Assembly (NCBI GenBank): GCA_002314855.1
Contig: DCHQ01000036.1
Location: 1-42,112 of the forward strand
Length of the DNA stretch: 42,112 bases
Direction of reading: 5' to 3'
Source of the DNA: Lachnospiraceae bacterium UBA1748
GTDB lineage: Bacteria; Bacillota; Clostridia; Lachnospirales; Lachnospiraceae
Part shown: positions 18,804 through 28,378 of the stretch, piece after piece
How the letters are laid out: every line of letters starts with the position of its first letter
How positions within the stretch are numbered: the stretch's first letter is position 1
The notes under the pieces: generated by a model
The model's database searches: none
What the model was told of the DNA's origin: nothing
Seen by the model: only the letters and a program-made list of their open reading frames with translations
Translations under genes and position numbers: made by a program

Positions 18804-19823
18804 TCAGCCAAGATCCATCAGATACTTGGCAAGTCGCCATGCCCCTTTGCCATCGAGAGTCTTTTTCTGCAGTTCTCTCATATCGCTACGAAGCTTCCTA
18901 CTATTAATTAATTCAATAACCTGCTCTAATAATGCACTGTATGAAAAATTATATCTAACATCGCCTGCATCGAAGACAAGTCCCCTGGACGCAAAGCCAT
19001 CAACATTGTATTTCTGATTGTCAGCAATTCTAAATGCTATACACGGAATTTGACAGGCTGCTGCCTCATAGAGAGTCGTTCCGCCTGCGGTAATAAGCAT
19101 ATCACTAGAAAGCATATACGGCTTAAGTGTAGGTACAGACTTAAGCATGTGTATACTTTTATGGTCTTCATAATGAGCTACAAGCTCATCATAATCACCG
19201 TTAAACACACCACAAACAAATGTGAAATTAATACCACTCAGTTCATCACAGCCCTCTACCATTCCAGCCATAGACTTAATAAAATGATACTCGTCACTGC
19301 CTCCAGTAACTACCAGTACATCTTTAACGTCAGATATCTCTTTTATGTCGAGATTAGTATATTCTGGCCTAAGCGGCGCATACTCGCATCCAAGCAGTTT
19401 ATCACTGGATGGATATTCCTTTTCATAATCAAATAAATCATAATAGACCGCATAATTTATGATTGCATGCACTGGCCATATCCTCTCATGCAAATCATCA
19501 ATATAAGCGGTCTTTGTTTTTTCGCTAATAGCTGCCATATACTTTTCAGTAACAAAGTAGCTATCAACCAGTATGCATTTTATATTATTTTTTTCGATGA
19601 ATTCCAGAATAACTGGAATCTCCCCGTCAAAATCATCCCAGGTTCTATTAAGACACAGGCATTTAAAACCTGCTTCATCTGGCATCCTCATAGAGCCTTC
19701 TTCAGCCACAATAAAGACAGCCTCACCACCCATAGCCTTTATTTCTTTGGCTATGGCAATACATCTGGTCATATGTCCAGTGGCTGTTGTTCTATTGGCT
19801 TCAGTACGTATATATACAGTCAT
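18804..19823 (-). CDS. pseG: UDP-2,4-diacetamido-2,4,6-trideoxy-L-altropyranose hydrolase
   Basis: A 339-residue GT-B-fold hydrolase that removes UDP in the pseudaminic acid pathway. The catalytic-site GHMTRC begins at residue 16. LLGCEYAPLRPEY and the late GGTTLYEAAACQIP motif are characteristic of PseG. Some PseG proteins carry a C-terminal GNAT domain; this one ends where the hydrolase ends, so the acetyltransferase must come from another gene. It abuts pseI with no spacer. Confidence 0.94.
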   Translation of the reverse strand: MTVYIRTEANRTTATGHMTRCIAIAKEIKAMGGEAVFIVAEEGSMRMPDEAGFKCLCLNRTWDDFDGEIPVILEFIEKNNIKCILVDSYFVTEKYMAAISEKTKTAYIDDLHERIWPVHAIINYAVYYDLFDYEKEYPSSDKLLGCEYAPLRPEYTNLDIKEISDVKDVLVVTGGSDEYHFIKSMAGMVEGCDELSGINFTFVCGVFNGDYDELVAHYEDHKSIHMLKSVPTLKPYMLSSDMLITAGGTTLYEAAACQIPCIAFRIADNQKYNVDGFASRGLVFDAGDVRYNFSYSALLEQVIELINSRKLRSDMRELQKKTLDGKGAWRLAKYLMDLG

Positions 19824-20873
19824 TTATTTAATATGCTCCCAGGATAATGGAGTACCAAATAGTATGTCGCATTTGGCAGTCTTTCCAAGAATCTCTTCGT
19901 AGAACTTTGGTGGAAGTCCATAACCTGGTCTGACTACTCTTATATTGTCACTTGTAAAAGTATCACCGGCTTTAATATTGGCTGAAACGAATATTGATTT
20001 ACGAATATTACGACTATCGCTTTCAGCCTGACTAAGTTCATAACTCACCTTGCCCATGGCTCTTTCACAGTCTCTTATTGCCTTAACCATAGCTGCAAAC
20101 TCAACTGGCTCCATTGAGAATGATGAGTCAGGGTTTTCAATATCTCGTCCAAGGCAAAAATGTTTTTCAATGATACTAGCTCCAAGAGCTACTGCAGTTA
20201 CAGCTGCTATATGTCCCAGTGAATGGTCTGATAAACCTACCGGAAGATCAAACCTCTTTTTCATATCCTGAATGGTCCAAAGATTCATATTCTCAGGAAT
20301 AGCTGGATAAACACTACTACATCTTAATAACGCAAGATTATTATTGCCTGTAGACTTCACAGCTTCAACAGCATCCTCAATCTCATCTAACGAAGCCATA
20401 CCTACTGACATAATAATAGGCTTGCCTGTTTTGGCCACCTCTTTGATGAGAGGAATATCTACTGCTTCAAATGAGGCAATTTTATAAAACTCCATATCAA
20501 TGGATTCAAGAAAATCAACTGCAGACTTATCAAATGGTGTCGAAAAGAAATCGATACCTATCTTGTCAGCCTCTTCCTTAAGTGCCTTTTGCCATTCCCA
20601 AGGAGTATAGGCTTCATTGTATAAATCATGAAGATTAGCTCCCTCCCAAGTACCATTCTCAAGAGTGAAATATTTGTTATGACAGTCAAGGGTTATAGTG
20701 TCCGCTGTATATGTCTGTATTTTGACACAGTCAGCGCCAGCTTCTTTGGCTGCCCTGATTATCTCGACTGCTCTGTCAAAATCACCTGCATGATTGGCAG
20801 ACATTTCAGCGATAATATACGCTGGCTGTCCATCACCAATAATTCTGTTTTTCTTAAGCTGCATAGTAGGCAT
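19824..20873 (-). CDS. pseI: Pseudaminic acid synthase
   Basis: A 349-residue NeuB-family enzyme that condenses the 2,4-diacetamido hexose with phosphoenolpyruvate to form pseudaminic acid. The TIM-barrel opening YIIAEMSANHAG and VKIQTYT, then EKHFCLGRDIENPDSSFSM, fit PseI. A C-terminal SAF (antifreeze-like) domain from about 290 contains ANIKAGDTFTSDNIRVVRPG. GGAG lies 8 bases before the ATG, and the start is 2 bases after the pseB stop. Confidence 0.95.
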   Translation of the reverse strand: MPTMQLKKNRIIGDGQPAYIIAEMSANHAGDFDRAVEIIRAAKEAGADCVKIQTYTADTITLDCHNKYFTLENGTWEGANLHDLYNEAYTPWEWQKALKEEADKIGIDFFSTPFDKSAVDFLESIDMEFYKIASFEAVDIPLIKEVAKTGKPIIMSVGMASLDEIEDAVEAVKSTGNNNLALLRCSSVYPAIPENMNLWTIQDMKKRFDLPVGLSDHSLGHIAAVTAVALGASIIEKHFCLGRDIENPDSSFSMEPVEFAAMVKAIRDCERAMGKVSYELSQAESDSRNIRKSIFVSANIKAGDTFTSDNIRVVRPGYGLPPKFYEEILGKTAKCDILFGTPLSWEHIK

Positions 20874-20875
20874 AA

Positions 20876-21871
20876 TTAATGCTCCAAATCTATCTCTTTC
20901 AATCTTTCCTTAATCTCATCAACAGTAAGCCATACTGTATTATTACCTGAGCTGTATGAGAAGCCATCAGGAACCTTCTTACCTGTTGGAACAGGCATCT
21001 TATCCTGGCTCCATACCATTTGAGGATATACGATATAATGATTCTCATACTCATATGTTGTCATAGAATCTTCAACAGTAACCATAATCTCATGAAGCTT
21101 CTCGCCTTCACGGATACCAACCTCTGGCATTTCACAGCCTGGCATCATAGCCTGTGCAAGATCTGTAATCTTAAATGAAGGAATCTTTGAAATAAATGTC
21201 TCGCCACCCTTTGATTCCTCGAGCGCTTTGATAACAAGCTTAACTCCCTCTGTAAGGCTTATCCAGAAACGAGTCATACGATAATCTGTAATAGGAAGTT
21301 CCTTGCCACCCTTGTCGATAATATTCTTAAAGAATGGAATTACAGATCCTCTTGAACCTGCAACATTACCATAACGTACAATTGAGAAACAAAGATCACC
21401 TGCTCCAGCATAAGCATTGGCTGCAATGAAAAGCTTGTCTGATACAAGCTTGGTACCACCATAAAGGTTAACTGGATTAACAGCCTTATCTGTAGAAAGA
21501 GCAACTACCTTCTTAACATCTGAATCAAGAGCTGCTTCTATGATATTCATGGCACCATGAATATTAGTCTTAATGGCCTCGTTAGGGTTGTACTCACATG
21601 CTGGTACCTGCTTAAGAGCTGCTGCATGAATCACATAATCAACACCATTGAAAGCTCTTTTTAATCTATCAAGATCTCTTACATCACCTATAAAAAAGCG
21701 AAGCTTATCCTTGTACTCTTTGAACTCATTCTGCATAATGAACTGCTTATATTCATCACGAGAATAGATAATGATTTTCTTTGGGTCATAGTTCTGAAGT
21801 ACATATTTTGTAAAGCACTTACCGAATGAACCTGTACCACCTGTAATGAGAATTGTTTTATTGTTTAACAT
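20876..21871 (-). CDS. pseB: UDP-N-acetylglucosamine 4,6-dehydratase (inverting)
   Basis: A 331-residue SDR enzyme, first step of pseudaminic acid synthesis: it dehydrates UDP-GlcNAc and inverts C5. GGTGSFGK starts at 11, STDKAVNPVNLYGGTK at 126-141 carries the catalytic residues, and YSRDEYKQ and AAALKQVPACEYNP are PseB/FlaA1 markers. The ATG at 21871 has AAAGGA 8 bases upstream; an in-frame extension to 21913 would start inside the promoter leader and is rejected. It is the first gene behind an internal promoter (21922-21951). Confidence 0.95.
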   Translation of the reverse strand: MLNNKTILITGGTGSFGKCFTKYVLQNYDPKKIIIYSRDEYKQFIMQNEFKEYKDKLRFFIGDVRDLDRLKRAFNGVDYVIHAAALKQVPACEYNPNEAIKTNIHGAMNIIEAALDSDVKKVVALSTDKAVNPVNLYGGTKLVSDKLFIAANAYAGAGDLCFSIVRYGNVAGSRGSVIPFFKNIIDKGGKELPITDYRMTRFWISLTEGVKLVIKALEESKGGETFISKIPSFKITDLAQAMMPGCEMPEVGIREGEKLHEIMVTVEDSMTTYEYENHYIVYPQMVWSQDKMPVPTGKKVPDGFSYSSGNNTVWLTVDEIKERLKEIDLEH

Positions 21872-21921
21872 ATTATTTATCCTTTCCACGGAACATAATT
21901 TACAAATACACATTTGGCTTA

Positions 21922-21951
21922 ATTATACCACAATATCCATGTTTTAATCAA
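21922..21951 (-). promoter_or_regulatory. Promoter of the pse unit
   Basis: On the minus strand TTGATT (21951-21946) and TATAAT (21927-21922) are separated by 18 bases, and TGG before the -10 gives an extended -10. The -35 overlaps the stop codon of the preceding DHHW gene. A transcript would carry a leader of about 43 bases before pseB. The core TGGTATAATTAAG recurs exactly in front of the gene at 34632-35993. Confidence 0.75.
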
Positions 21952-23092
21952 TTGGGCGGAGTCTCGATGCGGCTTCGTCGCCAAGATAACCGGTTCCAAA
22001 TATATATATGATATAATCTGGTTCTTTTTCCTTTATGTATTCCACACTATCCACGTTTTCAAGATAGCGAAGATCCAAAATATCTAGCTCCGAGCACTGC
22101 GTCGCCAAAAAGGCTGACGTAGGAACTGCTAGAGAATCTCTTACAACTACCACCCTAGGCCCATCAGCCTTAGTATGGTTTGTAACTTCTATAAGCTCAT
22201 AATCTTCATCAAAATAAGTATAGTAGGCATAATAGTCATAGCTGTACTTTTCAAGATATTCCCTGTGAACTATGCAATCCTGAAAACTGCCACTAACCTC
22301 TATCCCTTTTGATGGAACCTTTAATGAATAATTCATATCCTCTTTCGGAATATAAAGCTCATAACCATCCAGTCCTGTATAAAGCGGTCCTGCCATACGT
22401 CCATGCGAGCCAAGGAAAATATCACTATAGCTTTCAATACTAAAAGCATCCTCACTTATAAGAGAATCGTCAATCAAGAAGCCGTTAGTCTTAAGCTCAT
22501 CACATATTCGGTTATATGCAATAAAAGCAGCATTATTACGCCAGTGATGATCTGAATAATAGAAATATTCAAACCAGTCTTTATCGCTATCAAGAAGGAC
22601 CTGCTTCATATCAATATAATTAATATCCATGTCCTCAAGACCAGCTATCATGGCATTATATTTATCGAGGGAATAATCCTGCACGCCCTGATCATAATAT
22701 CTTCCGTCTATTTGTTTAACTGGGCACTGCACGTACAAAAAGCCTGCGCCCATACTGTCAGCAAGCTCACTAGCCTCTCTAACACTTTCAAGCATAGGAG
22801 AAACGTCATTATCTATCTCTGGCATATATGAATATCCATTGGAAAGCTTGGCCACATCCCCATACGTTGTGGCACCATACACCTGTTCTTTTCCAAGTAC
22901 CCTCTGGATTCCACCCCATAACGTGACTGACTGATTCTCAGCTAATGAAAGCTTATTCAAACCATTAAAGCCGCCGCCAATGCCAAAGACAAATTCATAG
23001 ATATTAATAGTCGCAAAAAGCACTATAACACCTATAAAAAATACGTAGAGGCCATTATATGTAATTGTATTATTAGAATTATTATCACTCAT
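21944..23092 (-). CDS. DHHW/AlgX-like extracytoplasmic O-acetylation protein
   Basis: A 382-residue protein with one N-terminal membrane helix (about 13-33) and an extracytoplasmic SGNH-like domain of the DHHW/AlgX-J type. DHHW is at 181-184 and a candidate nucleophile serine (S320) lies in VVVVRDSLAVP. It follows an AlgI-like MBOAT gene by 6 bases; such pairs move acetyl groups across the membrane and onto exported glycans. The protein ends at a stop that overlaps the pse promoter. The polymer target is unknown. Confidence 0.87.
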   Translation of the reverse strand: MSDNNSNNTITYNGLYVFFIGVIVLFATINIYEFVFGIGGGFNGLNKLSLAENQSVTLWGGIQRVLGKEQVYGATTYGDVAKLSNGYSYMPEIDNDVSPMLESVREASELADSMGAGFLYVQCPVKQIDGRYYDQGVQDYSLDKYNAMIAGLEDMDINYIDMKQVLLDSDKDWFEYFYYSDHHWRNNAAFIAYNRICDELKTNGFLIDDSLISEDAFSIESYSDIFLGSHGRMAGPLYTGLDGYELYIPKEDMNYSLKVPSKGIEVSGSFQDCIVHREYLEKYSYDYYAYYTYFDEDYELIEVTNHTKADGPRVVVVRDSLAVPTSAFLATQCSELDILDLRYLENVDSVEYIKEKEPDYIIYIFGTGYLGDEAASRLRPID

Positions 23093-23098
23093 ACAAAT

Positions 23099-24511
23099 CT
23101 AAAAGTTGAAATAAATAAACGGACTATAAACCTGCTTTAGTATATATATAATGGACATCAAAAATAGTGCTCCAAGAAGTATCTGGTAAATAACTGCATT
23201 TTTAGCAAGCTTCTTACCTATAGCTGTCGAAAAGATAATGGCTGCAACGAAAAACATCCAGTTATTTTTGATATAAAAGGCTGATACACTGTCTACCAGT
23301 CCTGCACTTCCTATTCCTATAAGTATCTTGAAATGTCTTATTGCGCTGGACATGCAGCTTGCTCTAAAGAGTACTCCAAAGCCCAGAGTTCCAGCCAGAA
23401 CCGCATATATATGTGCTAGCAACACAGGCAGTTGCCATTTCTTACCAAGCCCGATAATGCGTTCTATAAGCTGCAATCCAAAATTGAACATTCCCCAGAA
23501 TATAAAGGTCCATGCAGCGCCATGCCATAATCCAGTGAGAAGCCAGACAATAAACATATTGAGCAGCATACGAGGCTTACCCTTCCTATTGCCGCCAAGA
23601 GGAATATATATATAATCTCTAAACCATGATGTAAGAGAAATATGCCAGCGGCGCCAGAAATCTGTGACAGATACAGCTGTTAATGGATAGTTAAAGTTCT
23701 CCAAAAATTCAAATCCAAACATTTTTCCAAGTCCAATGGCCATATCTGAATAGGATGAAAAATCAAAGAAAATCTGGAACAAATAGCTAAAAGCAGCTAC
23801 CCATCCCATAAGAACAGATACTGGCTGATTCATATCAATCCGGTAAGCAATACGATCAACAAATATAGCCATAGTATCTGCTATAAGTACTTTTTTACCA
23901 AGTCCCGTTATAAACCTTGCTATGCCCTGGCTAAATCCTGCCTTGGTCTCAGTTCTATATTTTATCTGCTTCTCAATCGTTTCATAACGAACTATTGGTC
24001 CTGCAATTAACTGCGGAAACAACGCTATATACAGTCCCACATAGAATGGGTTCTTTTGAACCTCAGCTTTTCCCCGGTAAACATCTATTACGTAGGATAA
24101 TGCCTGAAAAGTAAAAAAAGATATACCTATAGGCAATGCCAAATGAAGAAATGGAATATTGGTCTTTAAAACTGAGTTGATAATACCCGCAGTAAAATCA
24201 AAATACTTAAATACAAAGAACACCCCTATATTAACCAGAACGCACAATGTAAGGAACAGCTTTTTGAGGTTCTGATTATTGTGATATCTGTGAATAGCGA
24301 GGCCTATTAGCCAGTTAAAGAAGATAGAGAAAAGAAGGAGTAGCGTAAGCCACCCTTCTCCATATCCGTAGAACACAAGACTACCGATAAATAATATTGT
24401 ATTTTTAGAAAGCATTCTATATTGCTGTGGCATATGCTGACACACTCCAAAATATAGAAGAAGCATGAATGGCAAAAAGCAAAATAGAAATATTACACTT
24501 GGAAATAGCAT
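23099..24511 (-). CDS. MBOAT-family O-acyltransferase, AlgI-like
   Basis: A 470-residue polytopic membrane protein. FPQLIAGPIVRYE near 165-177, FWRRWHISLTSWFRDYIYIPLGG (with H290) and the catalytic-histidine motif GLWHGAAWTF (H330) are the AlgI/DltB-type MBOAT signature. The length is usual for AlgI. It would pass acetyl groups across the membrane to the DHHW protein encoded next. The ribosome site is weak (AAGTAAATAATTT before ATG). Confidence 0.93.
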   Translation of the reverse strand: MLFPSVIFLFCFLPFMLLLYFGVCQHMPQQYRMLSKNTILFIGSLVFYGYGEGWLTLLLLFSIFFNWLIGLAIHRYHNNQNLKKLFLTLCVLVNIGVFFVFKYFDFTAGIINSVLKTNIPFLHLALPIGISFFTFQALSYVIDVYRGKAEVQKNPFYVGLYIALFPQLIAGPIVRYETIEKQIKYRTETKAGFSQGIARFITGLGKKVLIADTMAIFVDRIAYRIDMNQPVSVLMGWVAAFSYLFQIFFDFSSYSDMAIGLGKMFGFEFLENFNYPLTAVSVTDFWRRWHISLTSWFRDYIYIPLGGNRKGKPRMLLNMFIVWLLTGLWHGAAWTFIFWGMFNFGLQLIERIIGLGKKWQLPVLLAHIYAVLAGTLGFGVLFRASCMSSAIRHFKILIGIGSAGLVDSVSAFYIKNNWMFFVAAIIFSTAIGKKLAKNAVIYQILLGALFLMSIIYILKQVYSPFIYFNF

Positions 24512-24533
24512 AAATTATTTACTTAATATAAAA

Positions 24534-26279
24534 TTATCTTTCCTTTAATATCTTACCTTCACTCACACGATATACTTCATCACATTTTTCAATTGTCTGA
24601 AGTCTGTGAGCTACAATAACAAGGGTCTTAAGACCATGAAGTCTGTTAATAGACTCCATAATTGCTGACTCTGTATCATTATCAAGCGCTGAGGTTGCCT
24701 CATCAAGAATAAGCACTTCTGGATTGCCATAAAGAGCTCTAGCGATACCTACCCTCTGACGCTGACCACCTGATATACGAATACCACGTTCACCAATGGA
24801 AGTATCAAGCCCTTCTGGCAGTGAATTAATAAATTCATCAAGCTGAGCTTCCTTAATAACCTCCCATAGTCTCTCCTCATCAATTTCATCACTTGGTATA
24901 CCAAAGCAAATATTATTACGAAGAGTATCATCCAGCATAAATATGGTCTGAGGAATATATCCCACATTTTTAAGCCACTTACGATAGTTGTCTTTGTCGA
25001 GAATATCAACACCATCGGCTGTAATTTGACCATCATTAATAGCTAATAATCCAAGCAGCAAATCAACTATTGTTGATTTACCAGAACCTGAAGTACCTAC
25101 TATACCAATACTCTTTCCAACTGGAATAGTAAGATCCGCCTTATCAAATATCCACTTATCAGTGTTTGGATATTTGTAGCATATATTTTTGAGCTCGATA
25201 CGCTCTTTAACTTCAAGCTTTTCTCCTGCAGGTTCAAACTCCTCGATACCAAGATTCTTGGCATCAATCTCAGCCTTAAGGCTGTCAGCTACTGCAAGGA
25301 ATGCTGGCTGATAATATGCAATATTATTTAGCTGATTATTAATTCTATTGGCACATGGCATAAGACGAACAACTGCCATACCAAAAGCTGCTATTGTACT
25401 CATCATTCCAACAGCACTCTGACCTGAAAGAACAATGAACAATAAATAAATAATCATACCTATAACGCAGACTGTTTCAATAAAAAGTCTTGGCACGTTG
25501 CTTAAAAGTGTGAAGGTTCTAACAGCGCCAACATAGCCTCGTCCACACTTTTCGTATTCATTAATAAAATATTTCTCACTGTTGCCAATCTTAACTTCCT
25601 TAATACCAGCAACTATCTGACTAATCCACTTAAATAAGTCACTGTAGTGTTCTCTGTTTTCCTCACCTGTTCTCTTAAGTATTGGCTCAAGTAGAAGCTT
25701 GATGATCAAAAGAGTAAGAACTAATAAAATAGATATCATTATTGTAAGCTTTGGATCAGCAATAATAAGAACTGCTGCCAAAAATACGAATACTATAACT
25801 TCAGAAGCAATAGTAAGAAGCGACATCACAAGTGCATACATATTGTTAACATCAGATGTAATATTACGCTGGATGTTGGCTGTATCAGCATATAAATAAT
25901 ACTCATAGCTACGATTCATATATCGCTTCATTACCTTCATTGAAGTATTAAACTGATTGGTATATATAAAGCGATAAAGTGCTCTCTGCTGAATGAATAA
26001 GAATATATTCTTAAGCGCAAATGCAACTACCATAGAAAGCATAATTATAATAGTAAAGCTTCGTGTGCTCTGACAACCAAGCATATCATAAATCATTCTA
26101 ACAAATTTATTCTTTTCGATGGCATTCTGATCCATTACTACCGTAACTACTGGTATGACAATTGAAATACTTGCAGTCTCTAAAACAGCACTGATTAGCA
26201 TCATGATAACAAGGCCAACCATATTGCCTTTCTGCTTTTTATCCAATATTTCATTTAATTTCTTTACAAGCTGTAGCAT
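24534..26279 (-). CDS. ABC transporter with fused permease and ATPase, PglK/MsbA-like flippase
   Basis: A 581-residue half-transporter. Six membrane helices occupy about 20-330. The ATPase domain has Walker A GTSGSGKST at about 395-403, signature ISGGQ at 502-506, Walker B VLILDEATS near 522-530 and the switch histidine in VAHR. PglK-type proteins flip lipid-linked oligosaccharides. No Wzx-type flippase is seen in the window, so this is the best candidate for exporting the assembled unit. AAGGGG precedes the ATG. Export of another lipid or peptide cannot be excluded. Confidence 0.88.
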   Translation of the reverse strand: MLQLVKKLNEILDKKQKGNMVGLVIMMLISAVLETASISIVIPVVTVVMDQNAIEKNKFVRMIYDMLGCQSTRSFTIIIMLSMVVAFALKNIFLFIQQRALYRFIYTNQFNTSMKVMKRYMNRSYEYYLYADTANIQRNITSDVNNMYALVMSLLTIASEVIVFVFLAAVLIIADPKLTIMISILLVLTLLIIKLLLEPILKRTGEENREHYSDLFKWISQIVAGIKEVKIGNSEKYFINEYEKCGRGYVGAVRTFTLLSNVPRLFIETVCVIGMIIYLLFIVLSGQSAVGMMSTIAAFGMAVVRLMPCANRINNQLNNIAYYQPAFLAVADSLKAEIDAKNLGIEEFEPAGEKLEVKERIELKNICYKYPNTDKWIFDKADLTIPVGKSIGIVGTSGSGKSTIVDLLLGLLAINDGQITADGVDILDKDNYRKWLKNVGYIPQTIFMLDDTLRNNICFGIPSDEIDEERLWEVIKEAQLDEFINSLPEGLDTSIGERGIRISGGQRQRVGIARALYGNPEVLILDEATSALDNDTESAIMESINRLHGLKTLVIVAHRLQTIEKCDEVYRVSEGKILKER

Positions 26280-26293
26280 ATATTCCCCTTGCT

Positions 26294-27379
26294 TTAAATA
26301 TTATCGTTATGTCTGTGAATCTTGGGATTCTCATATTTATCCATAAAGTCCTCGGCCAGTCTTAGCTTTTCATCTGCAAACGTAATTGCATCAAGCTCTG
26401 TAAATATGGATATAACTGTATCAAAATGAGCACCTTCCATAAGATTAAGTATCTCCATTGGTACTCTGGCGCCAAATTGTGGTATATCAGGATAAAGCGA
26501 CTTATAATCCAGCTTATCACGTGGATGAGGCTTTATAAACACCTTGGTCCCCTGACCGTACTCAGCTAGCAAGTCGTCCATCATATGTTTTCTTATCTCA
26601 AGATCACATACTGGATCAGATAGGATAAGAACGCTCTTCTGTCCACGCTCTTCCTTGGCTTTTCTAGCCTCACTTATGGCCATCTCGATTTCTTCCTTAT
26701 TGTCCATAAAGGCTCTAAGAAGAATATCCTTGTCGCTACTGGTAAGTCTGTCAAAAAGTGGCTTTCGTGGAACCTCTACATAAAAGTCCCTGTCATATTT
26801 TAATACTGACTTGTCATTGATTTCCATATCAAGACAATACTTACTATGTCCATTTTCGATGAAAATAAGATTCATCTTGGCCATCTTGTTCTTGAAATTA
26901 AAATGACCTATATTACTTACTCTCGCATTATCACAGGTCTTTAAGGTATCGAGTCCATCTTCGACCGCATGATAATATATATGATTCATATTAAGATATA
27001 GACCTATTGGATCCGAATCACAATAAACATATATTTCCTTATATTCTCTGAAATCCACTGGAACAAATGGAGCTTCAAGCTTCGCAAACTTTCTGGAGAA
27101 AGCTATACGATAAAACATATTAATAACTATATTGCCCCTGTCTTTCTTGTATTTATCAAGTTCCTTAAAATACCAGAAAGGCTTTTCATCAAATCTTATT
27201 ACTTCCTCAAAAAATTCGGTCGCCTTTACCTTGTCTATTAATGAAGTAAGGTCTGTACTAAGGTTGCTGAGAACAAGCGTTGCGCCGCCCTGCTGCTCCT
27301 TTGGCAATGCCATTTCTTTAAGGAATGTTATATATGCATGATAAAATGTATGACATACGTAAATTCGTTCTTTTCTCAT
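26294..27379 (-). CDS. GT52/polysialyltransferase-like glycosyltransferase, candidate pseudaminyltransferase
   Basis: A 361-residue protein with no membrane segment. It starts with a VCHTFYHAYI strand-loop. The (E/D)(D/E)G motif appears as VEDGLDTL (EDG at 140-142) and the HP motif as FIKPHPRD (283-288), followed by a late SIFTELDAITFA segment. That motif pair defines the GT-B sialyltransferase-like families (GT52, GT38 and relatives), which use CMP-nonulosonates. CMP-pseudaminic acid is the only such donor the window predicts, so transfer of pseudaminic acid is a good inference. The ribosome site is AAGGG at longish spacing. Confidence 0.72.
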   Translation of the reverse strand: MRKERIYVCHTFYHAYITFLKEMALPKEQQGGATLVLSNLSTDLTSLIDKVKATEFFEEVIRFDEKPFWYFKELDKYKKDRGNIVINMFYRIAFSRKFAKLEAPFVPVDFREYKEIYVYCDSDPIGLYLNMNHIYYHAVEDGLDTLKTCDNARVSNIGHFNFKNKMAKMNLIFIENGHSKYCLDMEINDKSVLKYDRDFYVEVPRKPLFDRLTSSDKDILLRAFMDNKEEIEMAISEARKAKEERGQKSVLILSDPVCDLEIRKHMMDDLLAEYGQGTKVFIKPHPRDKLDYKSLYPDIPQFGARVPMEILNLMEGAHFDTVISIFTELDAITFADEKLRLAEDFMDKYENPKIHRHNDNI

Positions 27380-27412
27380 GGTATAAATAAACCCTTGAAT
27401 TATTTATTAAAC

Positions 27413-28363
27413 TTATTTATTAAATTTTCTATTGAACCTTGCCATAATATGGTAAAGTCCAAAAGGTCTTTTGGCACTTACTATTCCAAGCATTGAAGCC
27501 GCTTTTTCTCTTTCCGGGAAAACGCCATGCTTGCAGTAATAATTATATAGCAGAATAACTCCTGTATCTTTTTCTGCTGGCATATGCCATACACAAACAG
27601 GATTGCTTACTGTATTGGTTGCAACAAGGTAAAAACCATTTTCTGTCCAGTATCTGAAGATATAGGCACCTGCAGTAATAACTGGTGCTTTCTTAACATA
27701 TAATGCTGCAGCCATCGATAATATTACTTCATCACCAGAATTTTTCGGAATATTAAATTCAGACTTCTTAACATCTTCATAAATACTGCTACAGTATTCC
27801 ATTAACTGCGACAGTGCTTCTCTATTACCACAAATAAACTCGCCGCCGTAATGCACCATATTATCCTTACCATCTGGATAAAGACTATTATAAGCCTCTT
27901 TGATAATCATTCGATCCTTATGGCTGTATGTATGATTGACTGGATACAGCATGAGTCCGTGCGCTGCCTCCTGCCATAAATCCTCAAAGCTGTCCATTGT
28001 GATTGTGTCTGTGTCCATTAAAAGAAGATTCTCAAAACCGCCTTCTTTTATTAGTGTATCAAGTACACATAATTTATAAAATGCAAGTGACCATGGAAAA
28101 TCCTTAGGCATAAGAAATTTATCAAAAGGAATGATTCGAATAACCACGCCCGCCTTTTCAAGCATCTCCTTGTATGGGCTGGTTGGTTCACTTGTCGTAG
28201 CAAGACAAACTGTATCACCAGGATTCTTAAGTTTACAAGAAACTAACGACACAACCATATTTTTCATATATGTACGAAGCTTCGAATCATCACTTCGATT
28301 GTTTAGCTGCATTGAGCTACCATAGTCTTCCTTAAAGGCGAATGCATTTAATATCAAATTCAT
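27413..28363 (-). CDS. GT-A-fold glycosyltransferase (GT8-like)
   Basis: A 316-residue protein without membrane helices. The metal-binding DxD motif is DTDT at 117-120 in LLLMDTDTI, followed by MVHYGGEFICGN near 170-181, a layout resembling GT8-like nucleotide-diphospho-sugar transferases. WSLAFYKLCVLD before the motif supports this. GGAG lies 8 bases before the ATG. Donor and linkage are unknown; the family call is by motif only. Confidence 0.7.
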   Translation of the reverse strand: MNLILNAFAFKEDYGSSMQLNNRSDDSKLRTYMKNMVVSLVSCKLKNPGDTVCLATTSEPTSPYKEMLEKAGVVIRIIPFDKFLMPKDFPWSLAFYKLCVLDTLIKEGGFENLLLMDTDTITMDSFEDLWQEAAHGLMLYPVNHTYSHKDRMIIKEAYNSLYPDGKDNMVHYGGEFICGNREALSQLMEYCSSIYEDVKKSEFNIPKNSGDEVILSMAAALYVKKAPVITAGAYIFRYWTENGFYLVATNTVSNPVCVWHMPAEKDTGVILLYNYYCKHGVFPEREKAASMLGIVSAKRPFGLYHIMARFNRKFNK

Positions 28364-28378
28364 CCCATTAACTCCTAA

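Noticed and set aside
21872..21913. N-terminal extension of pseB to 21913
   Set aside because: It starts at about the predicted transcription start of the internal promoter, while the ATG at 21871 has AAAGGA and gives the normal PseB N-terminus.
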